A stretch of DNA of 64,000 nucleotides from Arctopsyche grandis (Eukaryota; Arthropoda; Insecta; Trichoptera; Hydropsychidae), in assembly GCF_051622035.1 (NCBI RefSeq), contig NC_135357.1, positions 36,811,691 through 36,875,690 on the forward strand. The letters run 5' to 3'. Made by a program: the position numbers and the translations under genes. The notes under the pieces are model-generated. The model did no database searches. It saw only the letters and a program-made list of their open reading frames with translations, and had not been told where the DNA came from. Positions within the stretch are counted from its first letter, which is position 1. Each line of letters begins with the position of its first letter. Below are positions 10,907 to 23,753 of the stretch, piece by piece.

Positions 10907-11281
10907 ATGTCCGGCCGTGGAAAAGGAGGCAAGGTGAAGGGAAAGGCAAAGTCGCGCTCCAGCCGAGCTGGTCTGCAGTTCCCCGTGGGCAGGATCCATC
11001 GTCTGCTGAGGAAAGGCAATTACGCGGAGCGCGTGGGAGCCGGAGCCCCCGTCTACTTGGCCGCCGTCATGGAATATTTGGCCGCTGAAGTCCTCGAGTT
11101 GGCCGGAAACGCCGCTCGCGACAACAAGAAGACCAGAATCATCCCCCGCCATCTCCAACTGGCCATCCGCAACGACGAGGAGTTGAACAAATTGCTCTCC
11201 GGAGTGACAATCGCTCAAGGAGGCGTTCTGCCCAACATCCAAGCTGTCTTGCTGCCCAAGAAGACCGAAAAGAAAGCATAA
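10907..11281 (+). CDS. H2A: Histone H2A (copy 1)
   Basis: 124 codons of canonical H2A ([19 protein letters not shown] to PKKTEKKA), almost identical to Drosophila replication-dependent H2A. It lacks the C-terminal SQ motif of the H2Av/H2A.X type. An in-frame ATG at 10847 lies in the 5' UTR and is not the start. It pairs with H2B and is transcribed divergently from it. Protein identical to copy 2. Confidence 0.99.
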   Translation: MSGRGKGGKVKGKAKSRSSRAGLQFPVGRIHRLLRKGNYAERVGAGAPVYLAAVMEYLAAEVLELAGNAARDNKKTRIIPRHLQLAIRNDEELNKLLSGVTIAQGGVLPNIQAVLLPKKTEKKA

Positions 11282-11316
11282 AAGACAAACGAGTCTGTTT
11301 TCCCACAATCAAAAAC

Positions 11317-11332
11317 GGCCCTTTTCAGGGCC
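11317..11332 (+). terminator. Histone 3' stem-loop (H2A copy 1)
   Basis: GGCCCTTTTCAGGGCC followed by ACCAAT, 35 bp after the stop codon. Confidence 0.97.
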
Positions 11333-12536
11333 ACCAATATTTTTGAGCGTCTGTTCGGTCATGACAATATTTCCACTACTGCAATTAAAAAAAAAAAAAA
11401 TTGTATTTAATTCGAAATAGATGAGGATATTTGTTAAAATCGTCACATTATAACGTAATGTAAAACTAGTCAATCCAATCAAAATTATACGTATATATAC
11501 CTTATAAGATCACATTCCTTTTGCCCGTTCATTATGGATATCATTTTTAATAAAAGATAAAAAAAATTACCACTTACACGAAAACCATGTGAAATGCAAA
11601 AGTGTAAAAAATGGTGCTGAACGAGTTACATAATTCGTTACAGGAACCATACAACTGGTATCAAATTTTAAAATCCCAATACTTCGATCTTGATTACAGC
11701 CATTTTTTTATTATAATTCATTCCAGCCGGTTCAAAAATTGCATAGATGGTATTAGTTAGAATCATTTTCACAATAAGAGACTCAACACTTAGAGGGATA
11801 TGAATACCACTCTTCAGATAATTTAGAAAATATAAAATGTAATTTAGAACCTTTTGATATACTGGCATATCGCAGTTTATCCGTCGAAGTGTTGATGTTG
11901 TTTTATTTTAAATTACACGTTTTTTCCGATTGTGTCTCTCCTATTTTTATTTACAAGGCTCTTTTTTTAAATTATCATGATTTGTAATACTTTCATCTTA
12001 GTTTTAAATTACATATAAATATGTTGATGTATTTAAAATAAAGAAAAAATAGCCGCTATTAAGCGAAAGCATTTCAAGTGGAATCAAAGTTGTAAATAAA
12101 GATCCACCAATTTTTTTTTTTTTTTTTTTTTAAGATTTTCTTTAATTAATAGTACGTGCTAACTATTAGTCTCCAATAATGTTGAACTAAAATCCACTAA
12201 TAAATTTATATTTAATAATCTCTTAACCAAATCACGAATTTGAATGAGACATACGTACGTACATATGAAATGCACGTATTCGGACGTTATTGCCTGTTTC
12301 ATAGCTGATTTCAATGCGTGAAATTCATACACATACAACTCTGCATGTGAATGTACATACTGATTTTTTCATTACAATTTCATACGTCGACAATCAACTT
12401 TACTGAAATCGCTTCGAGTCGATCCCTACCCTGCCAAAAACATACGCATTATACATATGTAGGTACCGAGGCGGTGAAGGATCTAGTTGAAAATAATATT
12501 TGTAAAATCATGAGAAATAAATCCGAATTATATTTG
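11333..12536. other. Intergenic spacer between convergent H2A and H3
   Basis: About 1.2 kb of AT-rich DNA with a poly(A) run near 11388 and a poly(T) run at 12112-12132. No gene, structured repeat or transposon was recognised. Confidence 0.5.
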
Positions 12537-12540
12537 TGGT

Positions 12541-12556
12541 GGCCCTGAAAAGGGCC
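12541..12556 (-). terminator. Histone 3' stem-loop (H3)
   Basis: On the minus strand GGCCCTTTTCAGGGCC followed by ACCACA, 30 bp past the H3 stop. Confidence 0.97.
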
Positions 12557-12586
12557 GTTTTGTTTTGATAGTAAGTCAGTAGATAT

Positions 12587-13080
<494 letters not shown>

Positions 13081-13318
13081 GCTTGTGCGAGTGCAGCGAT
13101 TGGTCAGTTTTGGCGGCAAACGCTACCACCTGGTGCGTTTTTACAGTATCTCTCAAACTGAGAAGTCACATTATGCAGAATTTATTTTTCATTCAATAAT
13201 AAAATATATTTATATTTTAACAATATGAACAAAATACAGCATCTGCTTAGATATTAAATTATACGTTTTATGTCCTAGATGTTTCAATTAAACTTTTTTT
13301 TTTTCCGATTTGTATTAA

Positions 13319-13830
13319 CTCTTTGAATGCTGAGCAACGCCAATCGGCGTTTTTACAATAAGTCCATCAGCTCGAAACACGCCGATAGGCTTTGTTTTTT
13401 TAGCTAAAAGCCTTTCCAGGCAGTATTGAACATGGGTCGTGTAATCGGTGTCAATGTTTATAAATACCGGTTTAGACCGGAATTTCTCAATTTATATCCA
13501 TAGCAGAATTTCTCGATGGAAATCCCTAACTGTCGAGTATTTTAGATTGTGGTTTGGCATTTAGATTGTGAGCATTACATTTTAACAACAATAAAGAAGA
13601 TGGAACTAGTTTTGGAAAAATACATTAATTAATAGACTTCTTTTGTTTATTTTATATTGTTGCAAGATATGTATATTAGAGAGTCTAAACACACCTTTAC
13701 AAAACTCGAAATACTCGGCGATAGTTATTTTGAGTGGCGATTTAGGGTTTTTATACCTGCTTTCTATTGGATTTCTAAATAACTCTAGTTGGAAATGATT
13801 TCAACAGAAAAGACGTCAGCACTCAATGAG
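13319..13830 (-). mobile_element. piggyBac-like MITE between H3 and H4
   Basis: 512 bp flanked by TTAA on both sides (13315-13318 and 13831-13834). The ends read CTCTTTGAATGCTGA and its imperfect inverse. It is noncoding. It belongs to the family also seen at 18764, 47634 and 52066. TTAA duplication and CCCTTTG-type ends point to mobilisation by a piggyBac transposase. Confidence 0.8.
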
Positions 13831-14259
13831 TTAAACGTGCCTATTACGATTATTGTTCACTAATATTTATTGTTGATAAAACCGCGAAAAAGGGTAAAAT
13901 TTGAAAACTATCGGAAGAGTGTAGGATATATTTATCTATGTAAATAGCTAAAATTATATAAATAAATAATATACATATCTTGTCAAACCAATGAGCGAAG
14001 TGAAATATACAAGAGGTTTATAATAACAAAATCTACATATGTTTGTAAATAATAAATAAATAAGTTGAAAACGTTGGGAAACACTGATATTCACATCGTG
14101 TTTGAAAACTAGTGAAATCCCGATTGATTTTTTATTATATCTTATAATTTTGATTAATCACGTATAAAGTGTAATAAATATTACTATTCCCTGTCGCAAG
14201 TTTCTTTTAAGAAAATCACCGTATGCATTTATTGGGAAAATTGGTGATAATGAGAGACT

Positions 14260-14303
14260 GCCACCGAAAGTATAAATACGGGCGTTTTAGTGTCGAGACT
14301 CAT
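14260..14303 (+). promoter_or_regulatory. Detached H4 (copy 2) core promoter
   Basis: CCACCGAAAG then TATAAATACG at 14271 match the H4 copy 1 promoter. The sequence runs on to GAGACTCAT at 14303, where LINE C begins; the rest of the initiator and 5' UTR resume at 16111. The promoter now lies 1.8 kb from its gene and points straight into the LINE. Confidence 0.85.
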
Positions 14304-16110
14304 CGAAGCCCTAGCCGACAGTCTCCAGGACCAATTCTCTCTCTCAAACTTCAACCTGCAAAGTGACTTTTGCCAAATGGTTGAAAGCTCCGTCAACAGC
14401 TACCTCGAAAACCCAGCCCCAGTACCCATTGTCGCCACTTCGCCGCTTGAAGTCCTAAACATCATCAAAACTATCGCCGCCAAAAAGGCCCCTGGCCCTG
14501 ACGGAATTTCCAACAAAGCTCTAAAAGAACTCCCTCAAAAAGCCATCGCTGCACTCACGGCAATACTAAATGCCACCAACAGAATCTGCTACTTTCCGAG
14601 TCAATGGAAACTCGCCAATGTCATTCTCATAAGAAAACCCTACTCGAACCCCTCCCTCGCAACAAGTTACCGACCCATCAGCTTGCTATCCTCACTGAGT
14701 AAGATCCTGGAACGGATCTTAATCTCAAATCTCAACAGCGAAATCGCAAATATTGACCTTCTTCCCAAAACACAATTTGGCTTCAGACCCCAACACTCTG
14801 CCGTTCACCAGATTCACAGAGTTGTTGAAACCGTTATAGACGGTTTCGACCACAGCATGTCTACTGGAGCAATCTTCCTAGACATTTCCAAAGCCTTCGA
14901 TAAAGTCTGGCACTCTGGCCTCCTTTACAAAATGATTGCCGCCAACATCACCCCCCACTCAATACGTTCTATCGCATCCTTCCTAAGAGAAAGGAGATTT
15001 CAGGTCAAACTCAAGGACCGCATATCAACTCAGCGAGGCATCTCCGCTGGGGTACCCCAAGGCTCCATCCTCGGCCCCACGCTATTCAACCTTTACACAC
15101 ACGACATACCCACTCCTACACATTGGTACACAAACATCGCACAGTACGCCGACGACACGGCCATCTTAGCGAGCTCCGTCGGCCCCAAGGGAGTCTCGCT
15201 CGCCCTCCAGAAGTACTCGGACCAACTGGTAGCGTGGTACGATAAATGGCTGATGAAAATCAACCCGGATAAAAGTCAGGCAATATTCTTCTCCAGACGT
15301 AAAAAACGGTGCAAACCAGCCAAGCCAGTCATTATAAACGACAAACCAGTCAACTGGACCACGTCTACCCGCTACCTGGGGGTAATAATCGACCGCAAAT
15401 TAACCTGGAGACCCCACATCACTAACGCGGTGCGTAAAGCTAGGGCAGTTGCGTCAAAGCTTTACCCACTATGCAAACCAAACAGCAAGCTCTCGCTTAA
15501 AAACAAGTGCTTGCTGTATAAATCCATCATCCGCCCACAAATCACGTACGCGAGCCCCGTGTGGGCTCACACTACCATCTCCAACAGATCCATACTCAGA
15601 CTACAGACAATTCAAAACAAATTCTTGCGTGCCACGGGCAACTACGACTGGTACACAAGAAACACTATAATTCACAATGACCTAAGCATTGACTACCTCG
15701 ACAAACACGTACACAAACTTGCCGTGAACTACTTCAAGTCTCTCGGCAAAATAGACAATCCCCTGATCAATTCCCTCAGTGTGACCAAACTCACGTCCAA
15801 CCAAAGACCCATCGACATTCTGAAGATGGGTATAGGCTAAAATAGCACCCAATTTAATTAACCAGACTCAACCACCTCCAAACGGTCCATACCCGTTAAC
15901 CACCCACTAACACACTAACCCCGACAGTATCCCACAGATGTTGCACTAATTTTGCTTAGTGTTCCAGATCGACAAACACCCCACAAGCGAGCAGCCGCCA
16001 GCCCGCACCACAAACATCACCGAGAGTCCGATCCCATACAACACGTTCGATGGATAGGTTAAGGGAGTGGCACTCCCTATAAACTATCGTTAAAACGCAG
16101 CCACAACTAC
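14304..16110 (+). mobile_element. Jockey-type LINE, copy C, in the H4 start site
   Basis: 5'-truncated copy of 1,807 bp flanked by the exact 11-bp duplication TCGAGACTCAT (14293-14303 and 16111-16121). It keeps an open ORF2 segment to 15840 (about 510 codons, including the full RT core with YADDTA) and a 3' UTR with the hairpin AGGGAGTG/CACTCCCT at 16062-16078. It is in the same sense as H4. H4 copy 1 is the empty site. Confidence 0.97.
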
Positions 16111-16510
<400 letters not shown>

Positions 16511-16546
16511 ACAAACAAATCAATTTCCATCGACAACAAAAACAAA

Positions 16547-16562
16547 GGCCCTTTTCAGGGCC
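16547..16562 (+). terminator. Histone 3' stem-loop (H4 copy 2)
   Basis: GGCCCTTTTCAGGGCC followed by ACCACA, 36 bp after the stop. Confidence 0.97.
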
Positions 16563-16687
16563 ACCACACCATTTACAAAGTTTTCGGTTATAGACTTTCA
16601 TCTGAGCTATATATTTGATATGATTATAATGACGTTGACTGTTTACTTAGTGGTGGACGAACAACTTCTCAGTTTCATTTTAGCATA

Positions 16688-17634
16688 TGTAACGTACGCC
16701 GCGGATTAAGCGAATAGAATCCCAGAGACTGTGACCGTTCAAAGATTAACTGTAACGGATTAACTAAATGCATACCGTGCGACTGGTATAAGTGGGTTTT
16801 AAGGATTAGCGACAAGCTAAGTGCATGAAGCAATGATTGCACTTCTCATACCGTGGGAATACATATCCGAATACGTGACTATACAGTAGGTAAACAGATT
16901 AGACGTCCTGAGAGATCTACCCCTTATAAGGCGGTACGTAAGCGATCTCAGGGCAGCCCCGTGTGGGCTCACACTACCATCTCCAACAGATCCATACTCA
17001 GACTACAGACAGTACAAAACAAATTCTTGCGTGCCGCGGGCAACTACGACTGGTACACAAGAAACACTATAACTCACAACGACCTAAACATTGACTACCT
17101 TGACAAACACGTACACAAACTTGCCGTAAACTACTTCAAGTCTCTCGGCAAGGTAGACAATCCCTTAATAAATTCCCTCAGCAAGACTAAACTAATAATT
17201 AACCAAAGGCCCATCGACATTCTGAAGATGGGTATAGGCTTAAATAGCACCCAATTTAATTAACCAGACTCAACCACCTCCAAACGGTCCATACCCGTTA
17301 ACCACCCACTAACACACTAACCCCGACAGTATCCCACAGATGTTGCACTAATTTTGCTTAGTGTTCCAGATCGACAAACACTCCACAAGCGAGCAGCAGC
17401 CAGCCCGCACCACAAACATCACCGAGAGTCCGATCCCATACAACACGTTCGATAGATAGGTTAAGGGAGTGTCACTTCCCTATAAACTATCGATAAAACG
17501 CAGCCACAAAATAATCTCAGGGCATTCTGGACTGAACACTGGCAATACGTGTATCTATCTCCTGAATCATCAATAAATGCTGTGAAACGACTGTTGGCCT
17601 TTTACTTGGATCCTCCACCCACCCCTACGCAACA
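16688..17634 (+). mobile_element. Solo LTR, interrupted by LINE D
   Basis: LTR starting TGTAACGTACGCC and ending CCTACGCAACA, flanked by the 4-bp duplication CATA (16684-16687 and 17635-17638). It belongs to the same family as the solo LTRs at 39183-39626 and 46139-46537 and is more diverged than they are. No internal region remains. Without the LINE and its target duplication it is about 380 bp. A broken, older relic. Confidence 0.88.
16955..17513 (+). mobile_element. Jockey-type LINE, copy D, in a solo LTR
   Basis: 559-bp 3' fragment (the last ~95 codons of ORF2 plus 3' UTR) flanked by the exact 10-bp duplication ATCTCAGGGC (16945-16954 and 17514-17523). The LTR TATA (TATAAGGCGG) starts at 16925, so the duplication covers positions 21-30 counted from it and is followed by ATTC. 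It is in the same sense as the LTR. Hairpin at 17464-17481. Solo LTRs at 39183 and 46139 are the empty sites. Confidence 0.95.
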
Positions 17635-17715
17635 CATATTTTTTCATTATGTACTTAAACGCAGAAAAATGTAATGATAGAGGGCTCTTATGAATAAATA
17701 ATTGTCAGTATTACG

Positions 17716-18257
17716 TGGAAATACAATTTTAGTATATAAGTCAATCTTAAAGCCAGTCTGGACATATGGCATCCAACTATGGGGAACGAGTAGTAATTCT
17801 AACGTGGAAATCATACGATTCCAAAATAAAGCTCTTAGAATGATATCAAATGCCCCATGGTTTGCGAGAAACATTGAAATTCAAAAACATGTATCTTTAC
17901 GATTAATTAAAACTGAAATAAATATTTATATAAGGAACTACAAGCGAAAACTCGAAACTAGAGGTAGGACCGGAAACGTGCCGTTTATTGTTCAATTGTT
18001 GTAAATTCTTTTACAATACATTTACAACATTTGAACCATATTTATTGGCTGTACTCGAAACCCACTCAAACGAGCTGACAAAAGCTTTTATAAAGTCTAG
18101 TGCAAAAGACACTAGACTAAAGCGCCGCAGATGCTCGAATAATTGATAAAAAGCTGGCAATTATTGGATTGCCAAATCTTCTAAAATAAAATTGACCAGT
18201 GATAAATTTTCCTTATGACCGACGGGTCGATTGCAAATATTTATAATAAAAATAATA
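17716..18257 (+). mobile_element. Fragment of a second Jockey-like LINE
   Basis: The ORF from about 17717 to 18004 encodes the C-terminal end of a Jockey RT protein (YKSILKPVWTYGIQLWG, FQNKALRMI, NAPWF). It is flanked by TATTACG (17709-17715 and 18258-18264) and inserted into a noncoding repeat whose uninterrupted copy is at 57551-57721. Only the 3' end of the LINE is present. Confidence 0.8.
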
Positions 18258-18264
18258 TATTACG

Positions 18265-20063
18265 CGGTACGTCTATAAATACGCAACAACGCTCGGAATA
18301 CAATCGGATCAATTTACTTACGTATAAATGTATCCCATGTTGTTTATTGTTTGTATTGTGAAAAATTTACCGATGTTTGCCCATCTTGCGAGTAATATAT
18401 ACAAACAGAGAAATTTTTATCAAATACGACGGATGCTAAAATTATTTAGAATTGTCTGAGGACAATCGTTACTTAACAACAATTTGACGCCGAAAGCCAC
18501 TTCTATTAATATAACATATTTCTGCTTATATGTGCTTCGCATCTGTTTATATTCTAAAATTGCCCTGATACTTAGCGAATTATTCGATGAAGTTTCGTGT
18601 ATTTAATGTTATGTCACACGAAAAGATTGAAGAATGTATGTACATAGGTGGGTTGAGAAATTAACCGATAGTAAAAATGTTGAATTTTCCTTGTCTTCTT
18701 GGATCTAATTCCTTCATTGAACGAATATTTACATTAGTAAATAGCATGTTGACCATTTATTAACCCTTTGAATGCCACGCTAAAAATTTCGTCAACATTT
18801 CCAACTAGAATTATTTAGAAATCCAACAGAAAGCAGGTATTAATATTGTAGCTAATCCACAAACAAACCCTAGATCTCTACCTTAGACACGTACCGTTGA
18901 AGATTTCGAGTTTTGTAAAGATGTGTTTAGACTCTAATGTATCAACAATATAAAATAAACAAAAGAAGTCTATTAATGAATGTATTTTTCCAAAACTAGT
19001 TCATTCCTCATTGTTTTTAAAATGAAATGCTCACAATCTAAAATTCTCAACAGATAAGGATTTCCATTAAGAAATTCTGCTATTGTTATAAATTCAGAAA
19101 TTCTGGTGTAAAATTGTCTTTATGAACATTAATTAACATGGATTACACGGCCCATGTTGAATGCATTTTTTTCATTGCTACCTGGAAAGGCTTAACGGAT
19201 AATATGTAGAGTACGAATAAGTTCAAAATTAAATAACACAGTAATTCATTACAAAGTATGTTTTTGAAAATTATGGAAGATACGTGATTGAAGATATTGA
19301 AGATAGATTAGGGACACTCGGACTAATTTTAAACATTTAAAATCTGCACGCCATTTGAATCATTCCTGTTTTAAAATATAAGTAAGGTCAAATCGATGTG
19401 ACTGATCGGAAATTATTTAAAGAATCTTCTGAATTTTCAATAATAATATTTTAGTCTATAATATATAAGCACTAAGAATTAATAAATGATATTTTTAGAT
19501 GAAGGAAAAGATTAAAGGCGTCATTCATAATAGTGATCGTTCTGTGTGTTACGATTGGTTGTTTCAATATCATCTAATTCATTTATTAACATACTAATGT
19601 ATTAAAGATGACTTTTAAATAATTGTTAAAATGTTTAAGAATAATATTCAACATTGATTATAGATGTAAACTATTAAAATACATTAATATTTCATTTTTA
19701 ACGACGCTCCACGTGACGTTGCGTACTCATTCTTAAATTGAATTTGTCATTGCTCGTGTGCTAACGTGAATTATATAAAGAATTTTAATATTTTTAGATG
19801 ATATAATCCTAATTTACGATTTCTGTTTTAAATATATCGATTCATTTAAATACTTTTTTAGAAAATTGGCAATTTTGGGACCAAGCGAAGCAGAAATGAG
19901 AACGATTTGATGAATAAACTGAACAGGGCGAACGCGTAAGTTCGGCGAGCTCCGTCGAGCGCTCAATGCCTCGATCGTGCAACGACGAAATTCACTCGCG
20001 TCTCAGCTCGACACGCTCGCTCTCAAACCGTTCTCTTCAATCCTCGAATCGTGAAGTACTAAG
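18265..20063. other. AT-rich spacer upstream of H1, with MITE remnant
   Basis: No gene seen. A piggyBac-like MITE begins after TTAA at 18760-18763 (CCCTTTGAATGCCACGC) and runs to about 19205, where its right end is lost. The last 130 bp before H1 are GC-richer and presumably hold the H1 promoter, though no clear TATA box was found. Confidence 0.55.
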
Positions 20064-20726
20064 ATGGCAGACACCGCATCTCCAGTCGCGGCCTCTCCCG
20101 CCCCGGTGACTCCGGCCAAGAAGTCCAAAACCGCAGCCGTCAAGAAGCCGCAGAAGAAGCCCACTCATCCCAAGACCTCGGAAATGGTCAACAACGCTAT
20201 CTTGGGTCTCAAGGAAAGGGGTGGATCCTCACTCCAGGCCATCAAGAAGTTCATTTCGGCCAACTACAAGGTGGACGCCGACAAGCTGGCTCCTTTCATC
20301 AGAAAGTACCTGAAGGGCGCGGTCGACTCTGGCGCTCTGGTTCGCACCAAAGGCAAAGGCGCTGCTGGAAGTTTCAAACTGGAGGCCAAAGCGAAGGGCG
20401 CCCCCGCCGCTAAGAAGACCAAAGCCGCCCCCAAGAAAGTCGCAGCCGCCGCTAAGAGCCCCGCCAAGGCAGCCGGACGCGTGCAGAAGCGCAAACCCGC
20501 CGCAGCTAAGAAAACTACAGCCGCAGCAGCCAAGCCCAAGAAAGCCGCTGCCAAGAAAACGACTGCCGCCGCTTCTCCGGCTAAGAAGGCCGCCAAGTCT
20601 AAAACCCCCACCAAGGCCAAGACCACCACGAAGCCCCCGACAAAGAAGCCCAAAGCGCCCAAACCCAAGAAGGCCGGAGTCGCCGCCAAGAGCAAGGCCA
20701 TCAAGAGGACGGCCGCTAAGAAGTAA
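20064..20726 (+). CDS. H1: Linker histone H1
   Basis: 220 codons. The globular winged-helix domain covers about residues 32-105 ([50 protein letters not shown]). The C-terminal tail of about 110 residues is Lys/Ala/Pro-rich with KKAA and SPAK-type repeats. H1 binds linker DNA and compacts chromatin. Its place between H4 and H2B of the second unit shows the ancestral order. No H1 exists in the matching place in unit 1. Confidence 0.98.
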   Translation: MADTASPVAASPAPVTPAKKSKTAAVKKPQKKPTHPKTSEMVNNAILGLKERGGSSLQAIKKFISANYKVDADKLAPFIRKYLKGAVDSGALVRTKGKGAAGSFKLEAKAKGAPAAKKTKAAPKKVAAAAKSPAKAAGRVQKRKPAAAKKTTAAAAKPKKAAAKKTTAAASPAKKAAKSKTPTKAKTTTKPPTKKPKAPKPKKAGVAAKSKAIKRTAAKK

Positions 20727-20778
20727 TCTCGCAGCATTACTACGACCATCGCCTATTGACGTAAAACTCAATTTAAAA

Positions 20779-20794
20779 AGCCCTTTTCAGGGCT
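20779..20794 (+). terminator. Histone 3' stem-loop (H1)
   Basis: AGCCCTTTTCAGGGCT followed by ACCAAA. The closing pair is A-T where the core histone genes have G-C, a compensated change that keeps the stem. Confidence 0.96.
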
Positions 20795-21504
20795 ACCAAA
20801 CTCTTTTACATAAAGTTGGTTAATATTTTGTCATAATCAAAAAGCAACGTTTTTTTGGAATTTATCCGTGGTATAATCGCAAACTTTCATTTTCCATTTC
20901 AAAGGATTTAAAAGGTCTTTATTATTAGTCACCAGTAATTCAGGTGTAACTTCTCGAATATGGAATCGCCAATTGCGGTGGGCCTGGTTTTTCGTTAAAT
21001 GAACTCCGTTTCTAATTTTCGATTAATTATTATTACAGCCACATGCACATGTATTTTATTAATTTCAATTAAACATTTTTTTTTTCATATATGCCTAGTC
21101 GACGAGACCTACAAAAAAGGAATTGATGTTTCGCAGGGAACCCCTGAAATTGAAGTAAAAAATGCTCATGTCGGAAGAGATGTGAAAATAATCGCGGCGG
21201 TTTATTATATCGTGTTGATCACAATATATAATTAGGTGGCAAACTGAAAAAAAAGCGTTGTAAATCTAAAAAAAGGTAGAATTATGAGAAGCGGTTATAA
21301 AACTACTTAAAAAAGAAAGATAAAAAAACGCATTAGGACTGAGCAGGTACGAAAAAATATAGCATAACAAAAAAAGTAGGTAGTTGGGACCGATCTTAGA
21401 ATAAAAGGATGATTACTCAAATAAAGTGCAGTAAAAAATTACCAACATGCAAATAATGAAATTGTTCATTTTAAACCAAATTTTTATTTGTAAAGAGTAT
21501 TGGT
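20795..21504. other. H1-H2B intergenic spacer
   Basis: About 0.7 kb, AT-rich and without a gene. It is similar to 8396-8966 in the first unit, which anchors the alignment of the two units. Confidence 0.6.
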
Positions 21505-21520
21505 GGCCCTGAAAAGGGCC
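21505..21520 (-). terminator. Histone 3' stem-loop (H2B copy 2)
   Basis: On the minus strand GGCCCTTTTCAGGGCC followed by ACCAAT, 34 bp past the stop. Confidence 0.97.
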
Positions 21521-21553
21521 TTTTGATGTTCTTCAACGTTAGAACGTTGACGT

Positions 21554-21934
21554 CTACTTGGAGCTGGTGTACTTGGTGACGGCTTTGGTGCCTTCAGAGA
21601 CGGCGTGCTTGGCCAACTCTCCTGGAAGCAGGAGACGGACTGCGGTCTGGATTTCCCGAGAAGTGATGGTGGAGCGTTTGTTGTAGTGGGCGAGACGAGA
21701 AGCCTCGGCTGCGATGCGCTCGAATATGTCGTTGACGAAGCTGTTCATGATGCTCATCGCCTTCGACGAGATGCCGGTGTCGGGGTGCACCTGCTTCAAC
21801 ACCTTGTAGATGTAGATGGCGTAGCTCTCCTTCCTCCTGCGCTTGTTCTTCTTCTTTCCATCCCCCTTGGAGATATTCTTCTGGGCTTTGCCTCCAGATT
21901 TCTTCGCGGCTTTTCCACTCCCCTTGGGTGGCAT
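21554..21934 (-). CDS. H2B: Histone H2B (copy 2)
   Basis: 126 codons, identical to copy 1 except Gly for Thr at residue 5. It is divergent from H2A copy 2 with 268 bp between the start codons, the normal paired arrangement. Its promoter is not interrupted, unlike that of copy 1. Confidence 0.99.
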   Translation of the reverse strand: MPPKGSGKAAKKSGGKAQKNISKGDGKKKNKRRRKESYAIYIYKVLKQVHPDTGISSKAMSIMNSFVNDIFERIAAEASRLAHYNKRSTITSREIQTAVRLLLPGELAKHAVSEGTKAVTKYTSSK

Positions 21935-22202
21935 CGTGTATCGCAGTGATCCAAAGGGACGCTGTCGATACGAGAGAACGCTTCAGAATGAGCTTCAAAC
22001 TGCAAAATTTCCCTTGTCGTTACTTCGCCCCTCCGCGTCGACGGCAGATGTGTCTGTTTGCGCAACTGCATGAACGTCATGGTCGTGTTCATAAATACAG
22101 GTCGAAACAAATTTTTGTCATTCGCTCGCCGTCTCTCGCACCGTGCGCTAGTCCGCACCGTGCTCGCATTCACTCCGTCGCTACACACAACTCCAACTCG
22201 TC
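21935..22202. promoter_or_regulatory. Bidirectional H2B-H2A promoter (intact)
   Basis: The H2A side has ATAAATAC at 22091 and TCATTCGCTCG at 22118, 28-30 bp apart. The H2B side, read on the minus strand, has an initiator-like GCTCATTCTG (around 21989) without a clear TATA box. The segment GAGCTTCAAAC (about 21989-21999) is the empty target of LINE B. Confidence 0.75.
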
Positions 22203-22577
22203 ATGTCCGGCCGTGGAAAAGGAGGCAAGGTGAAGGGAAAGGCAAAGTCGCGCTCCAGCCGAGCTGGTCTGCAGTTCCCCGTGGGCAGGATCCATCGTCT
22301 GCTGAGGAAAGGCAATTACGCGGAGCGCGTGGGAGCCGGAGCCCCCGTCTACTTGGCCGCCGTCATGGAATATTTGGCCGCTGAAGTCCTCGAGTTGGCC
22401 GGAAACGCCGCTCGCGACAACAAGAAGACCAGAATTATCCCTCGCCATCTCCAACTGGCCATCCGCAACGACGAGGAGTTGAACAAATTGCTCTCCGGAG
22501 TGACCATCGCTCAAGGAGGCGTGCTGCCCAACATCCAAGCCGTCTTGTTGCCCAAGAAGACTGAAAAGAAAGCATAA
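22203..22577 (+). CDS. H2A: Histone H2A (copy 2)
   Basis: 124 codons, protein identical to copy 1, with a few silent differences. It is the last histone gene before the Gypsy element, and no H3 follows in the window. Confidence 0.99.
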   Translation: MSGRGKGGKVKGKAKSRSSRAGLQFPVGRIHRLLRKGNYAERVGAGAPVYLAAVMEYLAAEVLELAGNAARDNKKTRIIPRHLQLAIRNDEELNKLLSGVTIAQGGVLPNIQAVLLPKKTEKKA

Positions 22578-22654
22578 ACACATCATCCTACGACGAAAAA
22601 GACGCCCAGCGTCTGGATTGTCGAGCCGATTAATTCATCTTCCGATTTACAAAA

Positions 22655-22670
22655 GGCCCTTTTCAGGGCC
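22655..22670 (+). terminator. Histone 3' stem-loop (H2A copy 2)
   Basis: GGCCCTTTTCAGGGCC followed by ACCACC, 77 bp after the stop. This is farther than the 30-36 bp at the other genes, with a short extra segment in between. Confidence 0.95.
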
Positions 22671-23398
22671 ACCACCTGCTATATTTTCGGTTGTACTAGA
22701 CGTACATGCATTTTTTTTTAGAATTTACATTGACATTAAAATAAGAATTTTCACGAAATAAATATTAAAATTAAGAAAGTCGGTGCCTGAATGTTAGATG
22801 TATTGCACGTGTAATCTGTAAAGCTGTTCAGAATTATGAAGGTCTGTCGTAAGCGGCCAATTCTGAATGCTACTTCTCTTTCTAGCTAATGTGCGTTGCG
22901 GACATTGCAATAGGGGACGTTACCCCTACGTGTTTCCTTGAATAAAAGCCCTTTTGAAAAATGTACACTAGTGTTGTATGACTGCGTTTTAAATGGATTT
23001 CCACAGATCTGTACTTTAGATATTCTTCTGTCCGGTCCACATATTATAAATTATAAGTTATAATATGCGGAAAGAATCCAAATGAACTCTAGTGCAGGGG
23101 TAGCGAACCTTTTTGCGGTCGCGTGCCAATATTTCTGAAAATTTATTTGCTAAATGTCGGGTCAAGTTTACAGTGAAACTTTTGTAAAAAAAACAGTAAA
23201 AAATAGAATTAAAATACAGAGAGGAATATAAAAAAATAGAAAATAATTATTTATCAATGAGATCTTTGTTGCTGTAAAGAAAAATAATGGTTTCAAAAAG
23301 AAAGCATTATTTTTAATTTTTTAATTATCTTTCTAGAATATATGTTCATGCCCAACTACATATGTAGATTCGTCAGTTAATGAATTTCTGAAACCTGA
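22671..23398. other. AT-rich spacer after H2A copy 2
   Basis: No gene. At about 23095 the sequence CAGGGGTAGCGAACCTTTTT looks like one end of an hAT-type MITE; its partner end was not found. The Gypsy element interrupts the sequence at 23398. Confidence 0.5.
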
Positions 23399-23629
23399 TG
23401 TAACGTGGGGTGAAGTGGGTGGCTTTGACTGAACAGGGAAAGACCAGCAGAGATGGGAGTCTAAAGGAAACGACAGTTCTCAGAGAAAGCTGTGGTCCGA
23501 CTCGACTTCCGAAGGAAAGGGCGCTTCTTTTATAGCTGAGAAAGTAGCGGTACTTTCTCCCACTCCCCAGCATCCGAGGGCGGGGGTAGTTTCCCCCCCA
23601 CTCCTTCGGCTGCGGGGGCGTACGTTACA
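23399..23629 (-). repeat. Gypsy 3' LTR
   Basis: 231 bp. On the element strand it has TATAAAAG beginning at 23534. The stretch 22-33 bp downstream of it corresponds to the site where LINE A entered another copy of this LTR. Confidence 0.95.
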
Positions 23630-23753
23630 CTGCCCTCTCCTTCAGGATCGGTCGTCTCGAGCGATTTATTAATGTACAAAAGCATATACAAACAAATACA
23701 AGGAAATACAATAAATAAACAAATACAAGGAAATACAATACGGGGTTTTAATT

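Noticed and set aside
20229-20771. Long antisense open frames across H1
   Set aside because: Mirror image of the Lys/Ala-rich codons of H1; Leu/Gly-rich shadow proteins with no family.
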